From: an uncultured Gemmatimonadota bacterium
Lineage (GTDB): Bacteria > Gemmatimonadota > Gemmatimonadetes > Gemmatimonadales > GWC2-71-9
DNA length: 18,786 nucleotides
Reading direction: 5' to 3'
Assembly (NCBI GenBank): GCA_946887295.1
Contig: CAMPKP010000055.1
Span: 1 to 18,786, forward strand
The notes beneath the pieces were generated by a model. It saw only the letters and a list, made by a program, of their open reading frames with translations. It was not told the origin of the DNA and searched no databases. This document shows, piece after piece, positions 6,700-13,733 of this stretch; position 1 is the stretch's first letter, and every line of letters begins with the position of its first letter. Both the position numbers and the translations under genes were made by a program.

Positions 6700-7497
6700 T
6701 CACGTCGGCGCGAGCGCCGCGACGCTGGCCAGCACCCGCTCGGGCACGATGCCCGACCCGCGCAGCGTCTCCTCGCGAAATTTCCCGGTACGCACCAGCC
6801 AGCCCTCCAGGCCCGCCCGCTGCGCACCCTGCACGTCGGACCAGAGATCGTCTCCCACCATCACGGCGCCCGCCGGTTCGGTGATGCCGAGGCTCGACAG
6901 CGCACCCGCGTAGAACGCGGCGCTCGGCTTGCCGGCCACCACGGCTTCCCGGCCCGTGGCATGCTCGAGCGCGGCCACGAAGGGCCCGGCGTCGAGCGCC
7001 AGGCGATCGCCCCGCTGCCAGTAGCGATCGCGCGAGAGCGCGATGATGGCGGCGCCGTCCATCACGTATTCGAACGCCTCCTGGAGCAACCCGTAGGACC
7101 ACCCCTCGGCGAGGTCGCCCAGCATCACCGCCTCGGGCCGCTCCCCTTTGCCGGAGGACGAGCCGCCCACCAGGTCCAGATCCGACAGGTCGTCGAGGGC
7201 CGGGGCCGGCAGGAAGGGGGCGACGACCCGGATTCCCGACTCCCGAGCCAGGGCCGCGCCGGCCAGGGTCGCCGTGAAGATCTCCTCCGGCTCGACCCCG
7301 AAGCCGTACCCGCGCATCCGCTCCACCAGCATCGCCCGGGAGCGGCTGGTGGTGTTGGTCACCAGCCGGAAGGGCACGCCACGGCGGCGCAGGCGATCGA
7401 GGGCCTCGGGCGCGCCGGGCACGGCCGTGCCGCCGGCATAGAGGGTGCCGTCGAGGTCGAGCAGGTATGCGACCGGACGGTCGGGCTCGTGCATCAT
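6700..7497 (-). CDS. HAD superfamily IIA hydrolase (NagD/LHPP-like phosphatase)
   Basis: This 265-residue cytoplasmic phosphatase has all HAD motifs: LLDLDGT with nucleophile Asp14 and acid Asp16, LVTNTT (45-50), Lys190 in VAGKPS, and VGDDLWSD (214-221) for magnesium. The cap lies between motifs 2 and 3 (about residues 75-185), as in class IIA enzymes such as NagD, 4-nitrophenylphosphatases and LHPP. The likely substrate is a small phosphorylated metabolite such as a sugar or nucleotide phosphate. GAGGAG sits about 10 bases before the ATG at 7497. A second ATG follows at once (7494) and could also serve. The gene is divergent from the DUF3108 gene and is followed after 5 bases by the outer-membrane barrel gene. 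Confidence 0.9.
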   Translation of the reverse strand: MMHEPDRPVAYLLDLDGTLYAGGTAVPGAPEALDRLRRRGVPFRLVTNTTSRSRAMLVERMRGYGFGVEPEEIFTATLAGAALARESGIRVVAPFLPAPALDDLSDLDLVGGSSSGKGERPEAVMLGDLAEGWSYGLLQEAFEYVMDGAAIIALSRDRYWQRGDRLALDAGPFVAALEHATGREAVVAGKPSAAFYAGALSSLGITEPAGAVMVGDDLWSDVQGAQRAGLEGWLVRTGKFREETLRGSGIVPERVLASVAALAPT

Positions 7498-7500
7498 GCT

Positions 7501-7506
7501 TATATT
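7501..7506 (+). promoter_or_regulatory. -10-like box for the DUF3108 gene
   Basis: TATATT in the 38-bp gap between divergent start codons (7497 minus, 7536 plus) stands out in this GC-rich DNA. It would start a transcript near 7513 with a leader of about 22 bases. No good -35 box is seen 17 bases upstream. Its reverse complement also gives AATATA next to the HAD start, so the same AT patch could serve both directions. Confidence 0.35.
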
Positions 7507-7535
7507 GCTCCTCGTCCCTCGACCGAACCGGACCG

Positions 7536-8237
7536 ATGCCCGCTGCCACTCTGCTCGCCCACGCCGCCCTGCTCGCCCAGCTCTCCGCCCCCTATCCCTT
7601 TGCCGTGGGCGAGACGCTGCAGTACGAGGCTTCGCTCAGCTATTTCCCGATCGGCACCGCCACCGCGACCGTGGTCCGTACCACTCGCGAGCGCGGGGCG
7701 GACGCGTTCGTGTTCACCGCGGTCGGGGAGGGCGGCCCGCCGGGATTCCGGGCCCGCTACGAGATGACCTCGTGGGTACAGGCCAGCCGACTGGCCTCGC
7801 TGCGCTTCTACCGGAAGCTGACCCAGGGCAGCAAGGTGGACGAGGAGCGCTACCAGATCGTGCCCGATTCCGGCCGGTACCGGCAGGAGGGCGTCTCGCG
7901 AGACTGGGTCGCGCCGCACGACGCGCTGGACGAGCTGGCCTACCTCTACTACCTGCGCACGATTCCGCTCGAGGTGGGGAAGTCCTTCACCATGTCGCGC
8001 TACTTCAAGACGGGCTACAACCCGGTGCAGGTGCGGGTGACCGGCCGCGAGAACATCGCGCTGTTCGACGGCCGCACCGTGCCCTGTCTCGCCGTCGAGC
8101 TGACCTCCCGTGGGGCGACCCTCGGCGTCCGCCTGACCGACGACGCGCGGCGGCTGCCGGTTCAAATGGAGCTTCCGCTGCCCTACGGCAGGGTGACGCT
8201 GCAGCTCAGCGGAATAGCGGCCCTCGCCGGGCGCTAG
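7536..8237 (+). CDS. DUF3108-like envelope protein
   Basis: This 233-residue protein matches the pattern of DUF3108 proteins: an early GETLQYEASLSYFPIGTATA (25-44), then alternating strands of an all-beta lipid-carrier-like fold, and a middle part with FYRKLTQGSKVDEERYQI. The N-terminus (MPAATLLAHAALLAQLSA) is a weak, non-basic signal-like segment, and export is likely but not certain. No catalytic residues are evident. The family is of unknown function and mostly periplasmic. An in-frame start at 7467 exists, but it would lie inside the HAD gene and before the likely promoter, so the ATG at 7536 is preferred. Its stop codon interlocks with that of glnA in a shared CTAG. Confidence 0.75.
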   Translation: MPAATLLAHAALLAQLSAPYPFAVGETLQYEASLSYFPIGTATATVVRTTRERGADAFVFTAVGEGGPPGFRARYEMTSWVQASRLASLRFYRKLTQGSKVDEERYQIVPDSGRYRQEGVSRDWVAPHDALDELAYLYYLRTIPLEVGKSFTMSRYFKTGYNPVQVRVTGRENIALFDGRTVPCLAVELTSRGATLGVRLTDDARRLPVQMELPLPYGRVTLQLSGIAALAGR

Positions 8238-9634
8238 TACCTGCCGAGGTACGTCTCGATCTCCCACCGGCTCACCTGCCGGTTGTACTCCATCACCTCG
8301 TTCCGCTTGGCCTCCAGGAACCGCTGGGTCAGGTGCTCCCCCAGAGCGGCCTTCACCACCGCATCCTTCTCGAACATCTCGAGCGCCTCGTGCAGGTCCC
8401 GGGGCAATTCGTCGATGCGATACTTGCGGCGGTCGCGGAAGCTCATGGTGAAGATGTTCCGGTTCACCGGCTCCCGGGCCGACAGCTTGCGCTCGACGCC
8501 ATCGAGTCCCGCCGCCAGCTGCACCGTCAGCGCGAGGTAGGGGTTGCACGCCGGGTCCGGCATCCGAAGCTCGCAGCGGGTGCCCAGTCCCCGGCGCTCC
8601 GGGATCCGCACCAGGGGCGATCGGTTGCGCATCGACCACGCCACGTTCACCGGGGCCTCGTAGCCGGGGACCAGGCGCTTGTAGCTGTTGATCAGCGGAT
8701 TGGTGACGGCGCAGAAACCCCGCGCGTGCTGCAGCAGCCCCTCGATGTAGCTCAGGGCGACTTTGGAGAGCTGGTGCGGTCCCCTGGGATCATGGAACGC
8801 GTTCTCCTTGCCGCGGAAGAGCGACTGATGGGTATGCATCCCGCTGCCGTTGACTCCCTGGATCGGCTTGGGCATGAACGAGGCCACGAAGCCGTAGCGG
8901 TTGGCCACGTTCCGCACCACGAACTTGAAGGTGGTGAGATTGTCGGCCGTCGTGAGGGCGTCGGCGTACTTGAGGTCGATCTCGTGCTGCCCGTCGGCCA
9001 CCTCGTGGTGGGCGGCTTCCACCTCGAACCCCATGTCCACCAGCAGTTCCACGATCACCCGCCGGATCTCCTCCCCCTTGTCCAGCGGGCCAAGATCGAA
9101 GTAGGACCCGGCGTCGTGGGTGGTGGTCCCCGGGCTGCCGTCGGGCGACTTCTCGAAGAGGAAGAACTCCGCCTCGCAGCCGGCCATCATCGAGAACCCC
9201 AGCTTGCGCGCCCGCTCCACCTGGCGCTTCAGCGTGGTCCGGGGGCAGCCGGCGAACGGCTCCTCGTCCGGCGTGTAGATGTCGCAGAGCAGCCGGGCCA
9301 CCCTGCCGCCCTCGTCGTCGTAGGGCAGGATGCGGAAGGTGTCGAGGTCGGGCTTGAGCAGCATGTCCGACTCCTCGATCCGCACGAAACCCTCGATGGA
9401 CGAGCCATCGAACATGATCTCGCCATCCAGCGCCTTCTCGAACTGGCTCCGGGGCACCTCGACGTTCTTGTTGATGCCGAGAATGTCGGTGAACTGGAGG
9501 CGCAGGAAATCCACCCCGAACCGCGCGGTCAGGGCCAGCACGTCGGCCTTCCCCGTGCCCCGAAGGTCGGTCGGGAATCCTTCCAGACTCGGCCGGTCGC
9601 CGTTGCCGGACGGCCGGGCCTTGGCGTACGCCAT
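8234..9634 (-). CDS. glnA: glutamine synthetase, type I (GSI-alpha)
   Basis: This 466-residue enzyme makes glutamine from glutamate, ammonia and ATP. It aligns closely with the Bacillus-type GSI-alpha sequence: RLQFTDILGINKNVEV (45-60), FDGSSIEGFVRIEESDM (75-91), the EAE metal ligands (154, 156), HHEVADGQHEIDLKY (209-223, ligands Glu211 and Glu218), GVNGSGMHTH (260-269, ligand His267), NSYKRLVPGYEAP (316-328) and RCELRMPDPACNPYLAL (353-369). Arg85 in GFVR matches the residue used for glutamine feedback in GSI-alpha. The adenylylation tyrosine motif of GSI-beta is absent, so control is likely by feedback or a regulator. A roughly 28-residue N-terminal extension precedes the usual start. The ATG at 9634 is chosen; a TTG at 9691 would extend it further but adds nothing family-like. 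There is no strong Shine-Dalgarno sequence. Confidence 0.95.
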   Translation of the reverse strand: MAYAKARPSGNGDRPSLEGFPTDLRGTGKADVLALTARFGVDFLRLQFTDILGINKNVEVPRSQFEKALDGEIMFDGSSIEGFVRIEESDMLLKPDLDTFRILPYDDEGGRVARLLCDIYTPDEEPFAGCPRTTLKRQVERARKLGFSMMAGCEAEFFLFEKSPDGSPGTTTHDAGSYFDLGPLDKGEEIRRVIVELLVDMGFEVEAAHHEVADGQHEIDLKYADALTTADNLTTFKFVVRNVANRYGFVASFMPKPIQGVNGSGMHTHQSLFRGKENAFHDPRGPHQLSKVALSYIEGLLQHARGFCAVTNPLINSYKRLVPGYEAPVNVAWSMRNRSPLVRIPERRGLGTRCELRMPDPACNPYLALTVQLAAGLDGVERKLSAREPVNRNIFTMSFRDRRKYRIDELPRDLHEALEMFEKDAVVKAALGEHLTQRFLEAKRNEVMEYNRQVSRWEIETYLGRY

Positions 9635-9779
9635 GGGCGCTGCCCCGCGAGGGAGAGTGAGGGTGAGCCGGCTGCCGGCTCGTGGGGACAAGGGTAAACG
9701 GTAACCGTGCCGGCGGAAGGGACGCCACCGCCGGGCGGTCTACCCAGCCGCATCCCTCCGGTGTACGCTTCCTCCCCAA
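9635..9779. promoter_or_regulatory. divergent intergenic region of glnA and the zinc-ribbon gene, with two inverted repeats
   Basis: This 145-bp gap must hold promoters for both directions. Two inverted repeats stand close together: gagccggc-t-gccggctc (9665-9681) and acggt-a-accgt (9698-9708). Between them, read on the minus strand, is TTGTCC (9691-9686), a possible -35 box for glnA, but its -10 partner is unclear. For the plus-strand gene, TACGCT (9764-9769) lies 10 bases before the ATG and may be a -10 box. The repeats could be operators. No known nitrogen-regulator site was recognised. Confidence 0.4.
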
Positions 9780-10574
9780 ATGACCGCTCAACCCAATGCC
9801 GGCACCTGCCCGGCCTGCGGCGTCGCGGCCTCGGGAAAGTTCTGCAGCGCCTGTGGCGCAAGTCTCGCGTCGAGAAGCTGTCTCCACTGCCGGGCGCCCC
9901 TGGGGGCCCAGGCGAGGTTCTGCCACCGTTGCGGCCGTCCCGCCGGTGCCGAGGCCCGCGCCACCGGCTCCGAGCGCACCGCCTGGATCTTCGCCGGCAC
10001 GATGTGCCTCCTGCTGGTCGGCGCCATCGTCTACAACGTTGTCACGCAGTCGCCCGCGCCGCAGGTGCCCAACATGTCGAACGCGGGCGCCGCAGCCGGC
10101 GGGACGGTACCGCCGGCGGCCACCGCGCCGGACATCAGCCAGTTGAGCCCGAGGGAGCGGTTCGACCGCCTGTACAACCGGATCATGCAGGCGGCCGAGC
10201 AGCGCGACACCCTGCAGGTCCAGCGATTCACGCCCATGGCGCTCGGCGCCTACGCCCAGCTCGACACCTTCGACGCCGATGCGCGGTACCACGCCGCGGT
10301 GATCCGGCTCCAGTCCGGCGACCTCGCGGGCGCGCACGCCCTCGCCGACACGATCCTCGAGCAGTCCCCCGACAACCTGCTGGGGTACCTGGTGCGCGGC
10401 ACCGCCGCAGGCCTCGCGGGCGACCCCGGCGCCGAAGCCCAGGCCGAGCGCGAGTTCCTCCGCCGGTTCGACCGCGAGATGGCCACGGCGAAGCCTGAGT
10501 ATCGCGACCACGCGCCGGTGATCGAGAGCTTCAAGAAGGAGGCGGAAGCGGGCGGAGCACAAAAGGCCAAGTAA
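9780..10574 (+). CDS. double zinc-ribbon membrane protein with TPR-like outer domain
   Basis: This 264-residue protein has two N-terminal zinc-ribbon units. Cys10, Cys13, Cys22 and Cys25 form the first (CPAC...CSAC), and Cys34, Cys37, Cys48 and Cys51 the second (CLHC...CHRC). One membrane helix follows (about 67-87, WIFAGTMCLLLVGAIVYNVV), then a flexible Ala/Pro/Gly linker (about 90-120). The helical C-terminal domain (about 122-250) looks like two TPR-type pairs (RFDRLYNRIMQAAEQRD; AVIRLQSGDLAGAHALADTI). The zinc part should face the cytoplasm and the helical part the periplasm. Such proteins are common and mostly uncharacterised; a scaffold role is a guess. It heads a plus-strand gene series and lies 55 bases before mqnD. 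Confidence 0.8.
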   Translation: MTAQPNAGTCPACGVAASGKFCSACGASLASRSCLHCRAPLGAQARFCHRCGRPAGAEARATGSERTAWIFAGTMCLLLVGAIVYNVVTQSPAPQVPNMSNAGAAAGGTVPPAATAPDISQLSPRERFDRLYNRIMQAAEQRDTLQVQRFTPMALGAYAQLDTFDADARYHAAVIRLQSGDLAGAHALADTILEQSPDNLLGYLVRGTAAGLAGDPGAEAQAEREFLRRFDREMATAKPEYRDHAPVIESFKKEAEAGGAQKAK

Positions 10575-10594
10575 GGCCGTGGCAAGGCAGGACC

Positions 10595-10618
10595 TTCCGC
10601 CGTTCCGCCGTTCCGCCG
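10595..10618. repeat. three tandem copies of an 8-mer before mqnD
   Basis: The 8-mer ttccgccg occurs three times without interruption, ending at the A-rich ribosome binding site of mqnD (AAAGGA, 10619-10624). Slippage here would change the leader length but not the spacing to the start codon. It may be neutral or may alter leader folding. Confidence 0.85.
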
Positions 10619-10629
10619 AAAGGATTCGC

Positions 10630-11478
10630 ATGCGCACCATCCACGTCGCCCACAGCCCCGATTCCGACGACGCGTTCATGTTCTACGCGCTGGCCGCCGA
10701 CAAGCTCGACACCGGCGACCTCCGGTACGTGCACGAGTTGTCCGACATCGAGTCGCTGAACCAGCGCGCCCGCCGGGCCGAGCTCGAGGTGACCGCCGTG
10801 TCGATCCACGCGTACGCCTACATCTGGCGGGAGTACGCGCTGCTCGGCTCCGGCTCCTCCATGGGCGACGGCTACGGCCCGCGGCTGGTGAGCAGCCGGC
10901 CCCGGCCGGCGGACCCGCGAGCGGCGCTGCGGAGACTTCGCGTGGCCGTCCCCGGACTCCTCACCACCGCCTATCTCGCGCTCAAGCTCTACCAGCCTGA
11001 ATTCGTCGAGGTCGTGGTTCCCTTCGACCAGATCGAGGACGCGGTTCATCGCGGCGAGGTGGACGTCGGGCTCCTCATCCACGAGGGACAGCTCACCTAT
11101 GCCGACGCCGGCCTGCACCTCTGGGACGACCTGGGCGCCTGGTGGCTCCAGGACACCGATCTCCCCCTCCCGCTCGGCGGCAACGTGGTGCGCCGGGATC
11201 TGGGTGAGCCCACCATCCGGCAGATTGCCCGTGACCTGCGCGCCAGCATCGTCTACGCGCTGGAGCACCGCGAGCCCGCGCTGGCTCACGCCAAGCAGTT
11301 CAACCGCGGCATCGGCGACGAGCGGACCGACACGTTCGTGGGGATGTACGTGAATCGCTGGACCGTGGATTACGGGGTTCGGGGACGGCAGGCGGTGCAG
11401 AAATTGCTAGACCGGGGCCACGAAGCCGGAGTTCTCCCGGAGCGGGTAGCGGTGGATTTCGTGGATTCGACCTACTAG
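10630..11478 (+). CDS. mqnD: 1,4-dihydroxy-6-naphthoate synthase (futalosine pathway)
   Basis: This 282-residue cytoplasmic enzyme acts late in the futalosine route to menaquinone, converting cyclic dehypoxanthinyl futalosine to 1,4-dihydroxy-6-naphthoate. It has a periplasmic-binding-protein-like fold. Visible family marks are AHSPDSDDAFMFYAL (7-21), VSIHAYAYI (57-65), MGDGYGPRLVS (78-88), PGLLTTAYLALKLY (108-121) and GLLIHEGQLTY (147-157), with His151 matching the catalytic histidine of Thermus MqnD. Length is normal. The ATG at 10630 has AAAGGA five bases upstream; a GTG at 10579 in the same frame lacks a site. No other mqn gene is in the window. Confidence 0.93.
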   Translation: MRTIHVAHSPDSDDAFMFYALAADKLDTGDLRYVHELSDIESLNQRARRAELEVTAVSIHAYAYIWREYALLGSGSSMGDGYGPRLVSSRPRPADPRAALRRLRVAVPGLLTTAYLALKLYQPEFVEVVVPFDQIEDAVHRGEVDVGLLIHEGQLTYADAGLHLWDDLGAWWLQDTDLPLPLGGNVVRRDLGEPTIRQIARDLRASIVYALEHREPALAHAKQFNRGIGDERTDTFVGMYVNRWTVDYGVRGRQAVQKLLDRGHEAGVLPERVAVDFVDSTY

Positions 11479-11522
11479 AGTAAGCCCTCACTCGCTCAGC
11501 GGGTCGCGTCTCGCCTGTCTCA

Positions 11523-11540
11523 CGCCGGCTCGAACCGGCG
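11523..11540 (+). promoter_or_regulatory. hairpin directly before the ribosome binding site of the HD-GYP gene
   Basis: cgccgg (11523-11528) and ccggcg (11535-11540) can pair around a six-base loop. The Shine-Dalgarno sequence AAGGAG (11541-11546) begins at the next base. The hairpin could end the mqnD transcript weakly or affect translation of the next gene. No T-tract follows. Confidence 0.35.
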
Positions 11541-11555
11541 AAGGAGCTCGGCCCC

Positions 11556-12614
11556 GTGAACGATGCCCCCGTGACACTCCTGGTCGTGGATGACGAGGAG
11601 GCGATCCGGAGCTCGGTGCGGAAATATCTGGTCCTCCAGGGCTACGAAGTCGCCACCGCGGCCACTGGCGAGGAGGCGCTGGCCGTGCTGGGCCGTCAGA
11701 AAGTCACCGGGATGCTGCTCGACGTGAATCTTCCCGGCATCAACGGCGTCGAGCTGGTGCCGCGCGTGCTGGAGCTCGAGCCGAACATGGCCATCCTCAT
11801 GCTGACGGCCGTGAACGACGCGACGAGTGCTGCACTCTGCATGCAGCGCGGCGCGCTGGACTACCTCATCAAGCCCATCGACCTCGCCCACCTCGGTCGC
11901 GCCATCCAGAGCGCGCTGCAGAAGCGTCACACCCTGCTCGAAGGGCAGCAGATCAATCAGTGGCTCAAGGAGGAAGTGGCATTGCGCGTGGCCGAGAAAC
12001 GGCTGGAGCAGGCCAACCAGGAGCGGATCTCGATCGCCACCCTGGAAGCGCTGGTGAACGCGCTGGAGGCGAAGGACCCGTATCTCCGCGGCCACTCCGC
12101 GCGGGTCGCCGATCTCTCCGCCAGCGTGGCCGCACAGCTCGGCTGCGACGACGAGCTGATCGAGGCGATCCGGACCGGCGGCAGGCTGCACGACATCGGC
12201 AAGATCGGAATCCGGGAGGAGATCCTCAACAAGCAGGGCCCGCTCACGGACGAGGAATACGAGCACGTGAAGCAGCACGTCCTGGTGGGCTCCCAGATCC
12301 TCGCACCGCTGGTGCACCTGAAGGAAGTCATCACCTTCGTTCGGAGCCATCACGAGCGGTGGGACGGCTTCGGCTATCCCGACCGCCTGGCCGCCGAGGC
12401 GATCCCGCTCGGCGCCCGGGTCATCGGCACGGTCGAGATCTTCGACGCGCTCACCACCTCGCGGCCATACCAGGAGAAGATGGCGCCCGAGATAGCCGTG
12501 GTGCGCATGGCCGATCTGGTCGGCACCGTGCTCGATCCGGCGGTACACCAGGCGCTGGAAGCCGTGGTGACTCAGCGTCAGGCCCTCGTGTTCCTCGACG
12601 ACGCCACCGGCTGA
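11556..12614 (+). CDS. response regulator with HD-GYP c-di-GMP phosphodiesterase output
   Basis: This 352-residue cytoplasmic protein has a receiver domain (about 5-122: acidic VVDDEE, phospho-acceptor Asp56, Thr84, Lys106), a coiled linker (about 125-160), and an HD-GYP domain (about 163-345). The latter shows RGHSARVADL (178-187), LHDIGKIG with His212-Asp213, SHHERWDGFGYPD (264-276) and FDALTTSRPY (296-305). Such proteins hydrolyse c-di-GMP when their receiver is phosphorylated. The usual Asp of the (A)DvFDALT motif is Glu294 here, a conservative change at a likely metal ligand. The GTG start at 11556 has AAGGAG nine bases upstream. The next gene, a second receiver protein, begins 16 bases after its stop. 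Confidence 0.93.
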   Translation: MNDAPVTLLVVDDEEAIRSSVRKYLVLQGYEVATAATGEEALAVLGRQKVTGMLLDVNLPGINGVELVPRVLELEPNMAILMLTAVNDATSAALCMQRGALDYLIKPIDLAHLGRAIQSALQKRHTLLEGQQINQWLKEEVALRVAEKRLEQANQERISIATLEALVNALEAKDPYLRGHSARVADLSASVAAQLGCDDELIEAIRTGGRLHDIGKIGIREEILNKQGPLTDEEYEHVKQHVLVGSQILAPLVHLKEVITFVRSHHERWDGFGYPDRLAAEAIPLGARVIGTVEIFDALTTSRPYQEKMAPEIAVVRMADLVGTVLDPAVHQALEAVVTQRQALVFLDDATG

Positions 12615-12630
12615 CCCGGCCGCGCCATCC

Positions 12631-13674
12631 GTGACGGGCCCGGCCGACTCGCGCAAGGTGCTCCTGGTGGACGACGATCCGGCCATGGTCCGGCTGGTCA
12701 GGAAGATCCTCGCGGGCAGCGGCTTCGTCTCGGTGCAGCACGCGCCGACCGGACGCGAGGCGCTCGACCGCCTCGACGGCGTGGATGTGGTCATCCTCGA
12801 CCATCAGCTCCCCGACACCACCGGCCTCGAGGTGCTCGAGGCGATTCGGACCCGCCCGCACGCCCCCGCCGTCATCCTGGTCACCGCCCACGGCAATGAG
12901 TCGCTCGCGGCCACCGCGCTCCGGCGGGGGGCCGACGACTATCTCGCGAAGGACGTCTCCCTCACCGAGCTGCTTCCTCAGGTGCTCGAGCGCGTGCGGC
13001 GGACACGCGAGCTCCGGAAGGCCCTGGTGGCCGCGGAGCGCGACCTCGTTCGCGCCGAGCGGCTCGCGGCCATCGGCGAGATGACGGTCACCCTGCACCA
13101 CGAGATCAACAACCCGCTGATGGCCGCCTTCATGAACGTCGAGCTGCTGCTGGCCGACGCGTCCATGGGCGAGGCCGCGAGACGGGAGACGCTCACCGGC
13201 CTCCGGGACGCGCTGCACCGCATCCGCGACATCGTTCGCCGGATCGGTGATCTCCGCGAGGTGCGAACGAAGGGTTACGCGACCGGCGTCCAGATGGTGG
13301 ATCTCGAGGCCGCGGGCTCCGCCTCCGATGTCCGGCGAGGCCGCGCGCTGGTCCTCGTGACGGACGAGGACCTGGAGCGCATCGTCCTGCTGCTCCTGCG
13401 TCACGCGGGTTTCGAGGCCGAGCGGGCCAGCAGGGCCGATCTGGGGGCCGTGCAGGGGGGATCCGACGTTCGGTTGGTGGTTCTGCTGGGCGGGACCGGT
13501 GCGGCTGGAGCCCATCCGCTGGGCGGGTTCGTGCCACCCGCCGACCGCGGCTACAAGGTGGTCGCATTGGTCGCGGGCGAGGGCGCCGCCGCCCTGGCCG
13601 CGGGCGCCGATCAGATCGTGCAGCTGCCTTTCGACCCCGGGGCCTTCACCGCGGAGCTGCTCGCCATCCAATAG
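12631..13674 (+). CDS. REC-DHp-pseudoreceiver protein lacking an ATPase domain
   Basis: This 347-residue cytoplasmic protein has three parts. Residues about 8-125 are a complete receiver (LLVDDDP, phospho-acceptor Asp57, Thr85, Lys107). Residues about 128-213 look like a HisKA dimerisation helix pair, with ERLAAIGEMTVTLHHEINNP (143-162) and probable phospho-His157. No HATPase domain follows. Residues about 238-345 instead have receiver-like layout (ALVLVTDED at 239-247, LLLLRHAGFEAERA, VVALV, VQLPFDPGAF) but lack the acceptor Asp (LVVLLGG) and have Leu332 for the usual Lys. It cannot autophosphorylate by the normal route, so it may act as a phosphotransfer or docking protein. The GTG start lies 16 bases after the HD-GYP gene, so the two are likely one operon. 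Confidence 0.85.
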   Translation: MTGPADSRKVLLVDDDPAMVRLVRKILAGSGFVSVQHAPTGREALDRLDGVDVVILDHQLPDTTGLEVLEAIRTRPHAPAVILVTAHGNESLAATALRRGADDYLAKDVSLTELLPQVLERVRRTRELRKALVAAERDLVRAERLAAIGEMTVTLHHEINNPLMAAFMNVELLLADASMGEAARRETLTGLRDALHRIRDIVRRIGDLREVRTKGYATGVQMVDLEAAGSASDVRRGRALVLVTDEDLERIVLLLLRHAGFEAERASRADLGAVQGGSDVRLVVLLGGTGAAGAHPLGGFVPPADRGYKVVALVAGEGAAALAAGADQIVQLPFDPGAFTAELLAIQ

Positions 13675-13733
13675 TGTCCCGTGTGACCACGCGCACGGTG
13701 CAGGGCCGTGACGGGGGCTATCCCTGGCCGGTC

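Noticed and set aside
6695..7549. N-terminal 285-residue extension of the outer-membrane barrel protein
   Set aside because: The open frame lies wholly inside the HAD phosphatase gene in another frame and is Arg/Gly-rich. The signal peptide begins only at the ATG at 6694.
7445..9697. A 750-codon plus-strand frame
   Set aside because: It crosses the DUF3108 gene out of frame and then runs antisense to glnA. It has no domain of its own.
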